The notes: generated by a model from the sequence alone, not told the origin. A stretch of DNA of 64,000 nucleotides from Aeromicrobium stalagmiti (GCF_013283745.1 NZ_JABSTZ010000001.1:1568406-1632405); one strand, 5' to 3'. Positions 26,952 through 37,755 are shown, counted from the stretch's first letter. Program-made: numbers and translations.

Positions 26952-27455
26952 TCAGTAGCCCGTGGACCCGTCGGCCATCTCGCGCAGGATGTCGAGGTGG
27001 CCGTTGTGGCGTGCGGTCTCCTCGATCAGGTGCTGCAGGATCCAGCGCGCCGTGACGGGCTGCGTCCGGTCCTCGCTGAGGCGCACCATGTCGAGGTCGA
27101 CCTCGGCGAAGACCGCTCGGGTGCGGGCGGCCTCCTCCTCGTAGAGGCGGACGACGTCCTCGAGCGGCAGCGTCGAACCTTCCTCGAACTCCGCGTCGGG
27201 GTTCTCCTCGCTCCACGGCGCCTCGTCGGGACGTCCGAAGAGGTCGTTGTTGACCCACGACCACTCCACCCAGCGCAGGTGGTTGAGGATGTTGGCCGGG
27301 CTCATCAGCGGCGAGGTCGCGAGCGGCGCCGTGCGTGCCTGCTCCTGCGTGAGACCGCTGACCTTCAGGACGGCGGTCTCCTGCGAGTAGCGGAGCACCT
27401 GCAGCAGGATCGTCCGCTCGTCGAACGTCTCGGGGATGTCGTCGGTGCGTGCCAT
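26952..27455 (-). CDS. DinB/DUF664 family protein (mycothiol-dependent S-transferase-like)
   Basis: A 167-residue four-helix DinB-fold protein. Metal-ligand histidines can be seen in NILNHLRWVEWSW (first), ILQHLIEETARHNGHLDILRE (two more), the usual three-His pattern. DUF664/DinB members in actinobacteria include mycothiol-dependent transferases; which reaction this one has is unknown. The ATG at 27455 lies six bases after TAGAGT, again leaderless. Convergent with DUF427. Confidence 0.87.
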   Translation of the reverse strand: MARTDDIPETFDERTILLQVLRYSQETAVLKVSGLTQEQARTAPLATSPLMSPANILNHLRWVEWSWVNNDLFGRPDEAPWSEENPDAEFEEGSTLPLEDVVRLYEEEAARTRAVFAEVDLDMVRLSEDRTQPVTARWILQHLIEETARHNGHLDILREMADGSTGY

Positions 27456-27461
27456 GTCCCG

Positions 27462-27467
27462 ACTCTA
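27462..27467 (-). promoter_or_regulatory. -10 hexamer TAGAGT for leaderless DinB gene
   Basis: Minus-strand TAGAGT, six bases, ATG of the DinB-family gene. The hexamer sits in the 22-base gap after the flavin monooxygenase gene. Confidence 0.55.
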
Positions 27468-27477
27468 GGCCCCCACG

Positions 27478-28821
27478 TCAGGCGGGAACCCCCTGCGGCC
27501 GGGGTGCGTCGGCCAGACCGAGGTGGTCGCGCAGCGTGCTGCCGGCGTACTCGGAGCGGAAGAGGCCGCGCCGACGCAGCTCGGGCACCACGGCGTCCAC
27601 GAACTCCTCGAAGCCGCTCGGCGACTGCCCGACCGAGAGGATGAAGCCGTCGGCCTGGTCTCCGGTGAAGACCTCCTCGATCTGGTCGGCGACGTCGGAC
27701 GCCGTGCCGACGAACTGCGGCAGCAGGACGCCCTGGGCGTAGAGCTTGCCGATGTCGCGCAGCGTGAGGCTGTCGCGGCCGCTCAGCCGGCGGGCGACGT
27801 CGAACAGGCCCTGGCTGCCGGTCACCTGCACGTCCTCGACCGGTGCGTCGAGGTCGTACGAGGAGAAGTCGTGGTTGGTGTGCACCGAGAGGGTGTGCAG
27901 GCCCGAGATGGGGTCGGCCAGCTCGTTGTGGAAGGCCTGCTTCTCGCGGGCGATCGACTCGGTCTCGCCGATGAACGGGATGAACGACGGGAAGATCTTG
28001 ACGTGGTCGGGGTCGCGGCCGGCGTCGCTGGCGCGGCTCTTGATGTCGTCGTAGTAGGCGCGGCGTCCCTCGGGCGTCGGGTCGATCTCGAAGATCGCAT
28101 CGGCCCAGCGCGCGGCGAAGTCCTTGCCCTTGCCCGAGGCGCCCGCCTGGATCAGGACGGGACGTCCCTGCGGCGACGCGGGCACCGGCAGCGGTCCCTG
28201 CGACTTGAAGAACAGGCCGTCGTGCTCGGCCGCGTGCACCTTGGACGGGTCGGCGAAGAGTCCGGACTCCTTGTCCTGCACGAGGGCGTCGGGCTCCCAG
28301 CTCTGCCACAGCTTGACCGTCGCCTCGACGAACTCCTGGGCGCGGTCGTAGCGCAGGTCGTGGTCGAGGGCGTTCTCGAGGCCGAAGTTGCGGGCCTCGG
28401 CGCTGCTCAGGGACGTCACGATGTTCCACGCGACGCGCCCCTGGCTGAGGTGGTCGAGCGTCGCGAAGATGCGCGCGACCTCGAAGGGGTGGAAGTACGT
28501 CGTGCTCTTGGTGATCGCGATGCCGAGCCGGCGGGTCACCGCGGCGATGCTGGTCGCCACGAGGGTGGGGTCGAGGGTCGCGGCGGCCTGGGTGCCGCGC
28601 CGCAGGGCCTCGTCCGGCCCGCCGCCGTAGTTGGTGGGGACGGCGAGCAGGTCGGCGAAGAACACGAAGTCGAACGTCCCGCGCTCGAGGGTGCGGCCGA
28701 TGCGGTGGTAGTAGTCCGCCGTCAGGAAGCCCGGGTCGCTGGAGGGGTGCCGACACGAGGCGTGCGAGTGGGTGACGTTGGAGGCGATCTGGAAGCCGCC
28801 GAGGTGGAGCTGGCGAGTCAT
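27478..28821 (-). CDS. LLM-class flavin-dependent monooxygenase (NtaA/SnaA/DszA family)
   Basis: A 447-residue luciferase-like monooxygenase of the nitrilotriacetate/dibenzothiophene-sulfone group, which uses FMNH2 from a partner reductase. Landmarks: [70 protein letters not shown], and [21 protein letters not shown]. Substrate cannot be told. ATG with AAGGA upstream. No flavin reductase gene is adjacent. Divergent from tsaD. Confidence 0.92.
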   Translation of the reverse strand: MTRQLHLGGFQIASNVTHSHASCRHPSSDPGFLTADYYHRIGRTLERGTFDFVFFADLLAVPTNYGGGPDEALRRGTQAAATLDPTLVATSIAAVTRRLGIAITKSTTYFHPFEVARIFATLDHLSQGRVAWNIVTSLSSAEARNFGLENALDHDLRYDRAQEFVEATVKLWQSWEPDALVQDKESGLFADPSKVHAAEHDGLFFKSQGPLPVPASPQGRPVLIQAGASGKGKDFAARWADAIFEIDPTPEGRRAYYDDIKSRASDAGRDPDHVKIFPSFIPFIGETESIAREKQAFHNELADPISGLHTLSVHTNHDFSSYDLDAPVEDVQVTGSQGLFDVARRLSGRDSLTLRDIGKLYAQGVLLPQFVGTASDVADQIEEVFTGDQADGFILSVGQSPSGFEEFVDAVVPELRRRGLFRSEYAGSTLRDHLGLADAPRPQGVPA

Positions 28822-28953
28822 GTCTGTGTCCTTGGGGGAGGGGCAACGGTGACGTCGACGCTAGGCGCGAAATCGTGCGTGGAGGTGTCCTGCCGACTGA
28901 TGAGATCGGCGCGGGACGCTCAGGTCGGTCGTGTATGCGGCCGGCTGGTCAGG

Positions 28954-28959
28954 CACACT
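28954..28959 (+). promoter_or_regulatory. -10 hexamer CACACT for tsaD
   Basis: CACACT, six bases, GTG at 28966. The same hexamer and gap occur before the methyltransferase gene at 35126. Confidence 0.45.
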
Positions 28960-28965
28960 GGGCGG

Positions 28966-30012
28966 GTGAGCGAACCGTTGGTGATGGGCATCGAGTCGTC
29001 CTGCGACGAGACGGGTGTCGGCATCGTCCGCGGCACCGAGCTGCTCGCGCACGCCCTGAGCTCGAGCATGGAGCAGCACGTCCGTTTCGGCGGCGTCGTG
29101 CCCGAGGTCGCCAGCCGGGCGCACCTCGAGGCGATGGTGCCCACCCTCGAGCAGGCCTACGCCGAGTCGGGCATCCGGGTGCAGGACGTCGACGCGATCG
29201 CCGTGACCAGCGGCCCCGGGCTCACCGGCGCGCTCCTGGTCGGCGTCGCTGCGGCCAAGGCCCTCGCGCTGGCCCACGACAAGCCGCTCTACGGCGTCAA
29301 CCACCTGGCCGCACACGTCGCGGTCGACCAGCTGGAGCACGGCCGGTTCGGCGAGCGGGTCGCCGCGCTGCTGGTCAGCGGTGGGCACACCGAGCTGCTG
29401 CTCGTCGACGACATCGTCACCGACATCACGATGCTCGGTCAGACGATCGACGACGCCGCCGGCGAGGCGTTCGACAAGGTGGCTCGGCTGCTCGACCTGC
29501 CCTACCCGGGCGGTCCCCACATCGACCGGGTGGCCCGGGACGGCAACCCGACGACGATCGCGTTCCCTCGCGGCCTGACGACCGGGCGTGACGTCGAGAA
29601 GCACCAGTACGACTTCTCGTTCTCGGGGCTCAAGAGCGCCGTGTCCCGTCACGTGCAGCACGAGCAGCGGATGGGACGCGCCTTCGACGTCGCCGACGTC
29701 GCGGCGTCCTTCCAGGACGCGGTGTGCGACGTGCTGACCAAGAAGGCCGTCGCTGCCTGCCTCGAGCACGACGTCGACACGCTGATCGTCGGCGGCGGGG
29801 TGGCGGCCAACTCGCGGCTCCGACACTACGCCGAGGAGCGGACGGCCAAGGCGGGCATCGAGCTGCGCATCCCGCGGATGGGGCTGTGCACCGACAACGG
29901 CGCAATGGTCGCGGCCCTCGGCGCCGAGGTCGTGCGGCGCGGCATCGCGCCGTCGTCGCTCGACCTGCCGGCCGACTCGAGCATGCCCGTCACGCAGGTC
30001 GTGGCGGCCTAG
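28966..30012 (+). CDS. tsaD: tRNA N6-adenosine threonylcarbamoyltransferase TsaD
   Basis: A 348-residue TsaD, the catalytic ASKHA protein that makes t6A37 with TsaB, TsaE and TsaC. The start [16 protein letters not shown], the metal-ligand motif [10 protein letters not shown] (HxxxH), [13 protein letters not shown] and the nucleotide loop [13 protein letters not shown] are diagnostic. GTG at 28966 fits the family N-terminus and a nearby -10 box. It is separated from tsaE/tsaB by 4.4 kb. A GH3 gene starts three bases after its stop. Confidence 0.98.
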   Translation: MSEPLVMGIESSCDETGVGIVRGTELLAHALSSSMEQHVRFGGVVPEVASRAHLEAMVPTLEQAYAESGIRVQDVDAIAVTSGPGLTGALLVGVAAAKALALAHDKPLYGVNHLAAHVAVDQLEHGRFGERVAALLVSGGHTELLLVDDIVTDITMLGQTIDDAAGEAFDKVARLLDLPYPGGPHIDRVARDGNPTTIAFPRGLTTGRDVEKHQYDFSFSGLKSAVSRHVQHEQRMGRAFDVADVAASFQDAVCDVLTKKAVAACLEHDVDTLIVGGGVAANSRLRHYAEERTAKAGIELRIPRMGLCTDNGAMVAALGAEVVRRGIAPSSLDLPADSSMPVTQVVAA

Positions 30013-30015
30013 GCC

Positions 30016-31686
30016 GTGTCGTCCCAGCGGCCCGCAGGGGGCCGTCGCCGGCTGGCGACGGTCACGGCCCTGACCGCGGCCGCGCTGGCGGTCACCGCCG
30101 GTGTGGTCTGGGTGACCGGGCGCGACGGTGACACAGCGAAGGGGGCGTCACCGTCGTCGGCGGCAGCCTCGACCACACCTAGCGCCCGAGGCGCCGAGAA
30201 GCCCGTCGGCTGGGGGCCCACGCAGCAGGAGAAGGCGAAGGCGCGCCAGCTCGCCGACGGGCTCAGCCTCGACGAGCTGGCCGGCCAGCTCATCATCGCC
30301 CGCAGCTTCTCGAACGAGTCGTCGCTCGCGCTGGTCCGCGACAAGCACTTCGCCGGTGTCATGGTGACGGGTCAGCAGATCCTCGACGTGACGACCGACG
30401 ACCCGCTCGACAAGGTCCGGTCGTTCAACCAGCAGCTGCAGGACGCCGGCGAGGGCCGTGGCTTCCCGGTCATGGTGCCGATCGACCAGGAGGGCGGGCT
30501 GGTGGCTCGCCTCGCCGACCCGCTGACGACGTTCCCGACGTTCATGTCGGCCGGGGCGGCGATCGCCGGCCACGGCGACGCGGGCGCCGCAGTCGTCACG
30601 GCGGCGACGCGGGCGTCAGGCGCCGAGCTGCGCGCGGCCGGCTACAACACCGTCTTCGCCCCGGACGGCGACGTCACGATCGGTCCGGCCGACCCGATCA
30701 TCGGCAGCCGCTCGGCGGGCTCCGACCCCGAGACGGTCGCCCGCGCGGTCGTGGCGGCGGTGGACGGCTACTCCGCGGCGGGCCTGATCTCGGCGGTCAA
30801 GCACTTCCCCGGGCACAACGTCGACGAGGACAGCCACGAGGGCCTGCCCGTCCTCGACAGCGACCGCACGCGGCTGCGTACCCATGACCTCAAGCCGTTC
30901 GAGGCGGCGATCGCCGACGCCGCGCCGGGCATCATGACCGGTCACCTCGACGTCCCCGTGATCGACAAGGGGGTGCCGGCGTCGATGTCACGCAAGGTCA
31001 TCACCCGGGGCCTGCGGCAGAACCTCGGCTTCGACGGCCTCGTCATCAGTGACTCGCTCGGCATGGGTGCGGTGATGAGCCGCTATCCCGGAGGAGACTC
31101 GACCGTCGAGGCGATCAAGGCCGGCAGCGACCTCGCGCTCATGCCGGCCGACAACGACCAGGCGTACGACGCGGTGCTCGCGGCCCTGAAGTCCGGCGAG
31201 ATCCCGGAGCAGCAGGCGCGCGACTCCGCGGCCCGCACGATCGCCTACCTCCTGCACGCGCAGGCGTCCCCGGAGCTGCCCGGCGACCCCGGCAGCCACA
31301 CCGACGAGTCGGAGGCGTTGAGCGCCCGGGCCGCGACGATCGTCGCCCATCCCTGCCCCGTGCCGAAGATCAGCGCCGTCGCGCCGTCGGGGTCGCCCGA
31401 GGCCGTCGCCGCGTTCCGGACTGCGGCCGAGGAGGCCGGGCTGCCGCTGGGAGCGGGCACCTCCGTCGTGCTCCTGGGGCCGAGGTCGCCCGGCGGGAGC
31501 GGTGACGTCGTGGTCTCGACGGACACGCCGTACGGGCTGGCATCGAGCTCGGCCCCGACGAAGATCGCGCTGTACGGCCGCGACGTCCCCGCGATGCGCG
31601 CGCTCGTGAAGGTGCTGCAGGGCAAGGCCCGCGCGCAGGGCGAGCTGCCCGTCGAGATCGGGCTCCCCGCACCGACGAGGTGCTGA
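30016..31686 (+). CDS. Secreted/anchored GH3 beta-N-acetylhexosaminidase-like protein
   Basis: A 556-residue glycoside hydrolase family 3 protein. A basic N-terminus and hydrophobic core (residues 10-32) act as a signal or anchor, followed by a Ser/Ala/Pro linker. The NagZ-type sequence KHFPGHNVDEDSHEGLP carries the His of the catalytic dyad; the nucleophile Asp is expected in VISDSLGMGAVM. VPIDQEGGLVARL is also typical. Likely role in murein or muropeptide turnover outside the membrane. GTG start three bases after tsaD suggests cotranscription. About 120 C-terminal residues are not recognised. Confidence 0.9.
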   Translation: MSSQRPAGGRRRLATVTALTAAALAVTAGVVWVTGRDGDTAKGASPSSAAASTTPSARGAEKPVGWGPTQQEKAKARQLADGLSLDELAGQLIIARSFSNESSLALVRDKHFAGVMVTGQQILDVTTDDPLDKVRSFNQQLQDAGEGRGFPVMVPIDQEGGLVARLADPLTTFPTFMSAGAAIAGHGDAGAAVVTAATRASGAELRAAGYNTVFAPDGDVTIGPADPIIGSRSAGSDPETVARAVVAAVDGYSAAGLISAVKHFPGHNVDEDSHEGLPVLDSDRTRLRTHDLKPFEAAIADAAPGIMTGHLDVPVIDKGVPASMSRKVITRGLRQNLGFDGLVISDSLGMGAVMSRYPGGDSTVEAIKAGSDLALMPADNDQAYDAVLAALKSGEIPEQQARDSAARTIAYLLHAQASPELPGDPGSHTDESEALSARAATIVAHPCPVPKISAVAPSGSPEAVAAFRTAAEEAGLPLGAGTSVVLLGPRSPGGSGDVVVSTDTPYGLASSSAPTKIALYGRDVPAMRALVKVLQGKARAQGELPVEIGLPAPTRC

Positions 31687-31692
31687 GCCTCC

Positions 31693-31821
31693 CCGGGGGG
31701 GGATCTGCAACCTCTCGCGACAGTGGGAGGTGGATCTGCCACCCCATCTGGCCGTTTGAGGTTGCGCACGCACCTCGCGACGGGGGTCGCGACGGGAAGC
31801 GTTGCCGATCCACCTTCCCGG
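31693..31821. repeat. Composite inverted repeat between GH3 and pxpC
   Basis: Left arm near 31693-31721 (CCGGG...GATCTGCAAC...CGCGAC) matches the reverse complement of the right arm near 31786-31821 (GTCGCGAC...GTTGCCGATC...CCCGG). The middle repeats parts of the same words (GTGGATCTGCC; GAGGTTGCG; CTCGCGACGG). It occupies the whole gap between two convergent genes, so it may be a bidirectional terminator or a mobile-type palindrome. Confidence 0.6.
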
Positions 31822-31832
31822 AGGCGGAGGGC

Positions 31833-32684
31833 TCACGGTCGGCGGCGGAACCTGATGACCTGCCCGGGCCGCGCCTGGGCCAGGCGGTCGGTGTGCGCGT
31901 CGACGACGACCGCGATGACGGGATAGCCACCGGTGACGGGGTGGTCGGGACCGAAGACGATGGGCTGCCCGTCGGCGGCGACCTGGACGCTGCCGCGCAC
32001 GCACGGCTCGCTGGGGAGCTCGCCGGCCCGCGAACGATCGAGCGTCGGGCCGGTGAGGCGCACCCCGACCCGGTCGGACGCACCACTGACCTGCCACGGC
32101 TCGTCGAGCAGCCGGCGCATGGCGTCGGGCTCGAACCAGTCGTCGCGCGGGCCGAGCACGACGTCGAGCGTCATGTCTCCGGCGATGCCGAGCGGCGGGA
32201 CGTCGTCGACCTCGGGCAGAGCCGACGGACGTCCGGTCGGCAGCTCGTCACCGACGGCCAGCGGCGGGGGGCCGAGCCCGGCGAGGGTGTCGGTCGCGGC
32301 CGAGCCGAGCTCGCGGCCGACGTCGAGACCGCCGGCCACCGCGACGTACGTGCGCAGGCCGGTGACGGCCGTGCCGAGCTCCAGCTGCTGTCCTGCGGCG
32401 AGGCGAAGCGCGCGGCCGTACGCGGCCTGTCGCCCGTCGATCGTCACCGGCCCCGCAGCACCGGTCACCGCCACGACGTGCGCCTCGGTGGCCCGCAGCG
32501 CGAGCCCACCGCCGATGGCCTCGATCACGGCCGCGTCCGCGGCGTTGCCGAGCACCGCGTTGACCTGGCGCAGGGCCACCCGGTCGAAGGCCCCTGACGT
32601 GCTGACGCCGAGGTGGCCGAGGCCCGGGCGGCCGGAGTCCTGCACGAGGCTCAGCAGACCGGTCTGGACGACGACGAGGCTCAT
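31833..32684 (-). CDS. pxpC: 5-oxoprolinase subunit PxpC (biotin-dependent carboxyltransferase-like)
   Basis: A 283-residue PxpC/KipA protein. VVVQTGLLSLVQDSGRPGLGHLGVSTSGAFDR is the classic start, followed by NAVLGNAADAAVIEA and near the end VFGPDHPVTGGYPVIAVVV. With PxpA and PxpB it forms the ATP-dependent 5-oxoprolinase that opens pyroglutamate to glutamate. The ATG overlaps the pxpB stop (ATGA). Last gene of a four-gene minus-strand operon. Confidence 0.95.
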   Translation of the reverse strand: MSLVVVQTGLLSLVQDSGRPGLGHLGVSTSGAFDRVALRQVNAVLGNAADAAVIEAIGGGLALRATEAHVVAVTGAAGPVTIDGRQAAYGRALRLAAGQQLELGTAVTGLRTYVAVAGGLDVGRELGSAATDTLAGLGPPPLAVGDELPTGRPSALPEVDDVPPLGIAGDMTLDVVLGPRDDWFEPDAMRRLLDEPWQVSGASDRVGVRLTGPTLDRSRAGELPSEPCVRGSVQVAADGQPIVFGPDHPVTGGYPVIAVVVDAHTDRLAQARPGQVIRFRRRP

Positions 32685-33262
32685 CCGGTCACGAACCTCA
32701 CGATCGTCCCGGGGGTCAGCAGCGCGGGCTGGTCGCGGCTCGTGTCCCACATCTGAAGGGACGTCCGACCGATCAGCTGCCACCCGCCGGGCGACGCCCG
32801 GGGATAGACGCCGCTGAACTCGCCGGCCAGGCCCACGCTGCCCGCGGGCACGCTGGTGCGGGGCGAGGACCGTCGCCGGACGGCGAGGCGCGGATCCCCT
32901 CCGACGAGGTAGGAGAAGCCCGGCGCGAACCCGCCGAACGCCACGGTCCACGGTGCTCCCGTGTGGGCGGCGACGACCTCGTCACGGCTCAGACCGGTCA
33001 GGTCGGCGACCTCGACGAGGTCGGGCCCGTCGTACGTCACGGGGACCTCGACGAGGGGGGAGCTCGCTGCCGTGGTCGGGTCCTGCGGCGTGGTGCGGCC
33101 GACGAGGGCACGCAACGACGACGGCTCGCCCCGGACCAGCACGGTGCGGGCCCCGAGCACGACCTCGGCCTCGTGGCGCAGGGCAGCGAACCACGCCTGT
33201 GCTTCCTCGAGGTCGCCGCAGTCGAGCAGCAGCGCCGCGTCGCCGTAGGGGCGGATGTTCAC
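32681..33262 (-). CDS. pxpB: 5-oxoprolinase subunit PxpB
   Basis: A 193-residue allophanate-hydrolase-subunit-1-like protein. Landmarks are IRPYGDAALLLD at the start, VEVPVTYDGPDL, HTGAPWTVAFGGFAPGFSYLVG and PAGSVGLAGEFSGVYPRASPGGWQLIGRT. PxpB works with PxpC to phosphorylate and pass 5-oxoproline to PxpA. GTG start; four-base overlaps with both neighbours show translational coupling. Confidence 0.95.
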   Translation of the reverse strand: MNIRPYGDAALLLDCGDLEEAQAWFAALRHEAEVVLGARTVLVRGEPSSLRALVGRTTPQDPTTAASSPLVEVPVTYDGPDLVEVADLTGLSRDEVVAAHTGAPWTVAFGGFAPGFSYLVGGDPRLAVRRRSSPRTSVPAGSVGLAGEFSGVYPRASPGGWQLIGRTSLQMWDTSRDQPALLTPGTIVRFVTG

Positions 33263-33972
33263 GGTGCGCTCGCGACCTCGGCGCCGGCGCCCTCCAGCGC
33301 GACGCGGACCGCCCGGGCCAGGTCGAGCGCGCCGGGACTGTCGCTGTGCACGCAGATCGACGCCACGTCGCCCAGCAGCCGCACGGCCTGGGCTGCGACG
33401 GCGGCACGGTCGTCGAGCACCGCGCCGGGCTCGGAGCGCGGCACCAGGCGCCCGTCGGGGGTGTAGGCCCGATCGGCGAAGCCCTCGTGGACGACCGGGA
33501 TGCCTGAGGCCGCGGCGATCCCGAGCGACGCCGAGCCGGGCAGGCCGAGCAGGGGCAGCGGGGAGGCGAGCTGCAGGAGAGCGTCGACGACGGCCTGCGC
33601 CTGCGGCTCGTCGTGGACGATCGTGTTGTAGAGCGCACCGTGCGGCTTGACGTACGTGACCGAGCCGCCGGCGGCACGGGCGATCTCGTCGAGGAGCCGG
33701 ATCTGCGCCAGCAGCTCGGCCGTCAGCTCGGCGGCCGGCACGTCGAGCGGCAGGCGTCCGAAGTGCTCGCGGTCCGGGTAGCCGACCTGTGCGCCGATCG
33801 CGACGCCCCGGGCGACGGCCGCCTCGCAGGTCACCCGCATGAGCTCGGCGTCACCGGCGTAGGCCCCGCAGCAGACGTTGGCCGACGTGACGACGTCGAG
33901 CAGGGCGACGTCCTCGCCGGAGTGCCAGCGCTCCCACGACTCCCCGAGGTCGGCGTTGAGGTCGACCCGCAT
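33259..33972 (-). CDS. pxpA: 5-oxoprolinase subunit PxpA (LamB/YcsF family)
   Basis: A 237-residue LamB/YcsF protein, the hydrolytic subunit of 5-oxoprolinase. MRVDLNADLGESW, SANVCCGAYAGD, GAQVGYPDREHFGR, VKPHGALYN and EGFADRAYTPDGRLVPRS are all diagnostic. The ATG overlaps the stop of the upstream methyltransferase by one base (TGATG). The three pxp genes are complete and in the common order A-B-C. Confidence 0.96.
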   Translation of the reverse strand: MRVDLNADLGESWERWHSGEDVALLDVVTSANVCCGAYAGDAELMRVTCEAAVARGVAIGAQVGYPDREHFGRLPLDVPAAELTAELLAQIRLLDEIARAAGGSVTYVKPHGALYNTIVHDEPQAQAVVDALLQLASPLPLLGLPGSASLGIAAASGIPVVHEGFADRAYTPDGRLVPRSEPGAVLDDRAAVAAQAVRLLGDVASICVHSDSPGALDLARAVRVALEGAGAEVASAP

Positions 33973-35126
33973 CAGAGCCGCTCCACGAGGAAGGCCCGTC
34001 CCTGCCCCTGGACCCGGGTCATCACGACGAGGGCCTTGTTGGGGCCCTTGAGCTTCATCCGCCGCACGACCTCCTCCGGCACGATGTCGACGCCGCGCTT
34101 CTTGATCGTGAGCGTGCCGACCCGTCGCACCTGCAGCGCGGCCTTGAGCGGCTTCTCGCGAAACGGCAGCTCGTCGACGATCCGGAATCCCCGCGCGAGC
34201 GGTGTGGTGTCGGCGTGGTCCGAGCTGACGTAGGCGATGTGGCCGTCGGGCAGCCAGCCTCCGATGGTCGCGGCGAGCTCGCTCACCAGACCGGCCCGGA
34301 TCACGGCGTCGTCCGGCTCGTAGAGGTAGGCGCCGACCTCGGCCACCGCAGCGGGCTCGCCGGCCGCGACGAGACCGGCGCCCGAGGGTAGCACCGTCGA
34401 CCGGCGGTCGGTCGTCGCGAACGGGACGCCCCACAGGCAGGCCTCGACGAGGTCGCCCCCGTCGCTGACCCACTCGGCCTCGACGCCGGTCGGCACGGCG
34501 TCGTGGGCGAGACCGGGCATGACCTTGGCGACCGCACGGCCCGCCAGGAGCTGCCGGACCCAGTCCCACGGCGGCTGCAGGTCGGCGGTCGAGAACGTCC
34601 GACCGCGACCGTCGCGGCGGGCGGGATCGATGAACGCGACCTCGTCCCGACCGATCGTGACGTCGCGGGCGTCAGCGCACACGACCTCGCCGGTCAGGTC
34701 GAGCGATCGCAGGTTGGCGGTGGCGATCGCGGCTCGGACCGGGTCCTTCTCGACGCCGCGCACCTCGAGACCGGCACGGGCCAGGGCGATGAGGTCGCCG
34801 CCGATGCCGCAGCCGAGGTCGACGACCGCCTCGGCGCCGGTCGACGCGAGCCGCGAGGCGCGGTGGGTCGCGACCGACATGCGGGTGGACTGCTCGAGGG
34901 CGTCGTGGGTGAAGTAGAGACGGGCGGCGTCGTCGCCGAACTTCGCCACGGCCTTGCCGCGCAGGTGGTTCTGCGTCACGGCCGCCGCGACGAACCCCGG
35001 CTGGTACGTCTTGCGCAGTCGCGTGCCGAGTGCGAGATCGCTCTCGATGCCCGCCCGCGCGGCGACCTCTGACAGCAGCAGCTGGCCGGCGGGAGTCATG
35101 AGCTGCTCGAAGGTCTCGAGATCCAT
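33972..35126 (-). CDS. Class I SAM-dependent methyltransferase with THUMP-like C-terminus
   Basis: A 384-residue methyltransferase. The Rossmann core has VVDLGCGIGGDLIALA, GVEKDPVRAAIA and FIDPARRDGRGRTF; the last 90 residues (LKAALQVRRVGTLTIKKRGVDIVPEEVVRRMKLKG) are a THUMP-like domain common in actinobacteria, suggesting an RNA substrate. Target unknown. The ATG at 35126 lies six bases after CACACT, a leaderless-type start. First gene of the operon that continues into pxpABC; a functional link is not obvious. Confidence 0.87.
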   Translation of the reverse strand: MDLETFEQLMTPAGQLLLSEVAARAGIESDLALGTRLRKTYQPGFVAAAVTQNHLRGKAVAKFGDDAARLYFTHDALEQSTRMSVATHRASRLASTGAEAVVDLGCGIGGDLIALARAGLEVRGVEKDPVRAAIATANLRSLDLTGEVVCADARDVTIGRDEVAFIDPARRDGRGRTFSTADLQPPWDWVRQLLAGRAVAKVMPGLAHDAVPTGVEAEWVSDGGDLVEACLWGVPFATTDRRSTVLPSGAGLVAAGEPAAVAEVGAYLYEPDDAVIRAGLVSELAATIGGWLPDGHIAYVSSDHADTTPLARGFRIVDELPFREKPLKAALQVRRVGTLTIKKRGVDIVPEEVVRRMKLKGPNKALVVMTRVQGQGRAFLVERL

Positions 35127-35132
35127 GCGAGA

Positions 35133-35138
35133 AGTGTG
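35133..35138 (-). promoter_or_regulatory. -10 hexamer CACACT for methyltransferase-pxpABC operon
   Basis: Minus-strand CACACT, six bases, ATG at 35126. Confidence 0.45.
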
Positions 35139-35190
35139 CCGTGTCGCTGTGCGCGGGCGTTCGCCGATCGCGAAACTGATTAGCAGTCTC

Positions 35191-35220
35191 TTGGGGGGAG
35201 TGCCAGCGACGTGCTAAGTT
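35191..35220 (+). promoter_or_regulatory. groES promoter (TTGGGG / TAAGTT)
   Basis: TTGGGG at 35191-35196 and TAAGTT at 35215-35220 are 18 bases apart; the CIRCE operator begins five bases downstream, so it would cover the transcription start. Confidence 0.6.
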
Positions 35221-35225
35221 TCGTA

Positions 35226-35252
35226 TTGGCACTCTCACCATGTGAGTGCCAA
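35226..35252 (+). promoter_or_regulatory. CIRCE operator (HrcA binding site)
   Basis: TTGGCACTC, nine bases, GAGTGCCAA: a perfect inverted repeat that matches the CIRCE consensus TTAGCACTC-N9-GAGTGCTAA except for the symmetric third base of each arm. It predicts HrcA repression of groES-groEL with release on heat stress. Confidence 0.95.
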
Positions 35253-35329
35253 CCACCGGTGAGCACGACCCCCGCGACGGCGTTCTCACCCACGTCCAAC
35301 GTTTCACCGTTGAAAGGGGAGGTCGACAC

Positions 35330-35623
35330 GTGTCGGTCACCATCAAGCCGCTCGAAGACCGCCTGGTCATCCAGGTCGTCGAGGCCGAGCAGACCACTGC
35401 GTCCGGACTCGTTATTCCGGACACCGCCAAGGAGAAGCCGCAGGAAGGCATCGTCGTGTCGGTCGGCCCCGGTCGGGTCGACGACAACGGCAACCGCGTT
35501 CCGCTCGATGTCGCCGAGGGCGACAAGGTCATCTTCAGCAAGTACGGCGGCACCGAGGTCAAGTACGCGGGCGAGGAGTACCTCATCCTCTCCGCGCGCG
35601 ACGTTCTCGCTGTCGTTTCGTGA
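35330..35623 (+). CDS. groES: Co-chaperonin GroES
   Basis: A 97-residue Gro[43 protein letters not shown] contains the mobile loop; [21 protein letters not shown] is the conserved end. GTG at 35330 with a strong ribosome site (AAAGGGGAGG); longer in-frame starts overlap the CIRCE and are not family-like. The leader of about 100 bases carries CIRCE at its start. Confidence 0.97.
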   Translation: MSVTIKPLEDRLVIQVVEAEQTTASGLVIPDTAKEKPQEGIVVSVGPGRVDDNGNRVPLDVAEGDKVIFSKYGGTEVKYAGEEYLILSARDVLAVVS

Positions 35624-35629
35624 TCTGAC

Positions 35630-35659
35630 GCCCCGGCGCCCCTCACGGGGTGCCGGGGC
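35630..35659 (+). terminator. Hairpin between groES and groEL (attenuator or processing site)
   Basis: GCCCCGGCGCCCC and GGGGTGCCGGGGC pair through 13 bases (one G-T pair) around TCAC, seven bases after the groES stop. No promoter was seen before groEL, so it is more likely a partial terminator or RNA processing/stability element. Confidence 0.6.
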
Positions 35660-35711
35660 CTCTCACTTTCCGGGCCCCCAGGCCCCAGTCGCACCCCAAA
35701 ATTTCTTGTGA

Positions 35712-37328
<1,617 letters not shown>

Positions 37329-37350
37329 TCGATCCGTCTGCACGACGCTC

Positions 37351-37383
37351 GCTGCCCGCCCCCTCGTCGAGGGGGCGGGCAGC
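37351..37383 (+). terminator. Terminator after groEL
   Basis: GCTGCCCGCCCCCTCG and CGAGGGGGCGGGCAGC are perfectly complementary through 16 bases about a single central base, 22 bases after the stop. It can also serve the convergent ANTAR gene. Confidence 0.85.
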
Positions 37384-37413
37384 GTCGTCGTTGCGGGTCG
37401 TGCTCGGGGCTGG

Positions 37414-37755
37414 TCAGGCCTCGCGCAGCACCGGGGGCAGGTAAGGATCGGTGCCCGTGCAGTCGGCCCGCCGCAGTGCCGCGCGCACAGCCATCCGCGC
37501 GGGATCGCGGTCGGTCGGCGAGTGGTTGCCCTGCACACACACCTCGAGCAGCGCCACGGCGAGGTCACGCAGCTTGAGGTTGGACTGCATCGACCACCGC
37601 TGCAGGATCGAGAACGCGTGCGAGTCGTCGAGCTGGTAGAGGAACATCAGCACCCCCTTCGCCTGCTCGATGGCGGCGCGACGCTCCATCGCGCGGCGAA
37701 ATCCCTCCAGCTCGTCGCGAAGGGTTGCTTCCAGGTCCTGCTGAGTCGTTGACAT
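37414..37755 (-). CDS. ANTAR-domain protein
   Basis: A 113-residue protein made almost entirely of an ANTAR RNA-binding domain: LRDELEGFRRAMERRAAIEQAKGVLMFLYQLDDSHAFSILQRWSMQSNLKLRDLAVALLE. ANTAR proteins bind paired RNA hairpins and prevent termination. No GAF or receiver domain is attached, so it may respond through a partner. The ATG at 37755 was preferred; an alternative ATG at 37818 would add 21 residues with no obvious homology. Divergent from the CarH-like regulator with a 102-base shared gap. Confidence 0.85.
   Translation of the reverse strand: MSTTQQDLEATLRDELEGFRRAMERRAAIEQAKGVLMFLYQLDDSHAFSILQRWSMQSNLKLRDLAVALLEVCVQGNHSPTDRDPARMAVRAALRRADCTGTDPYLPPVLREA

Noticed and set aside
33259-34569. 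Longer minus-strand frame extending pxpA upstream by 199 codons
   Set aside because: The extension lies within the methyltransferase gene in another frame and is Arg/Gly-rich; the ATG at 33972 gives the exact family N-terminus LNADLGES.
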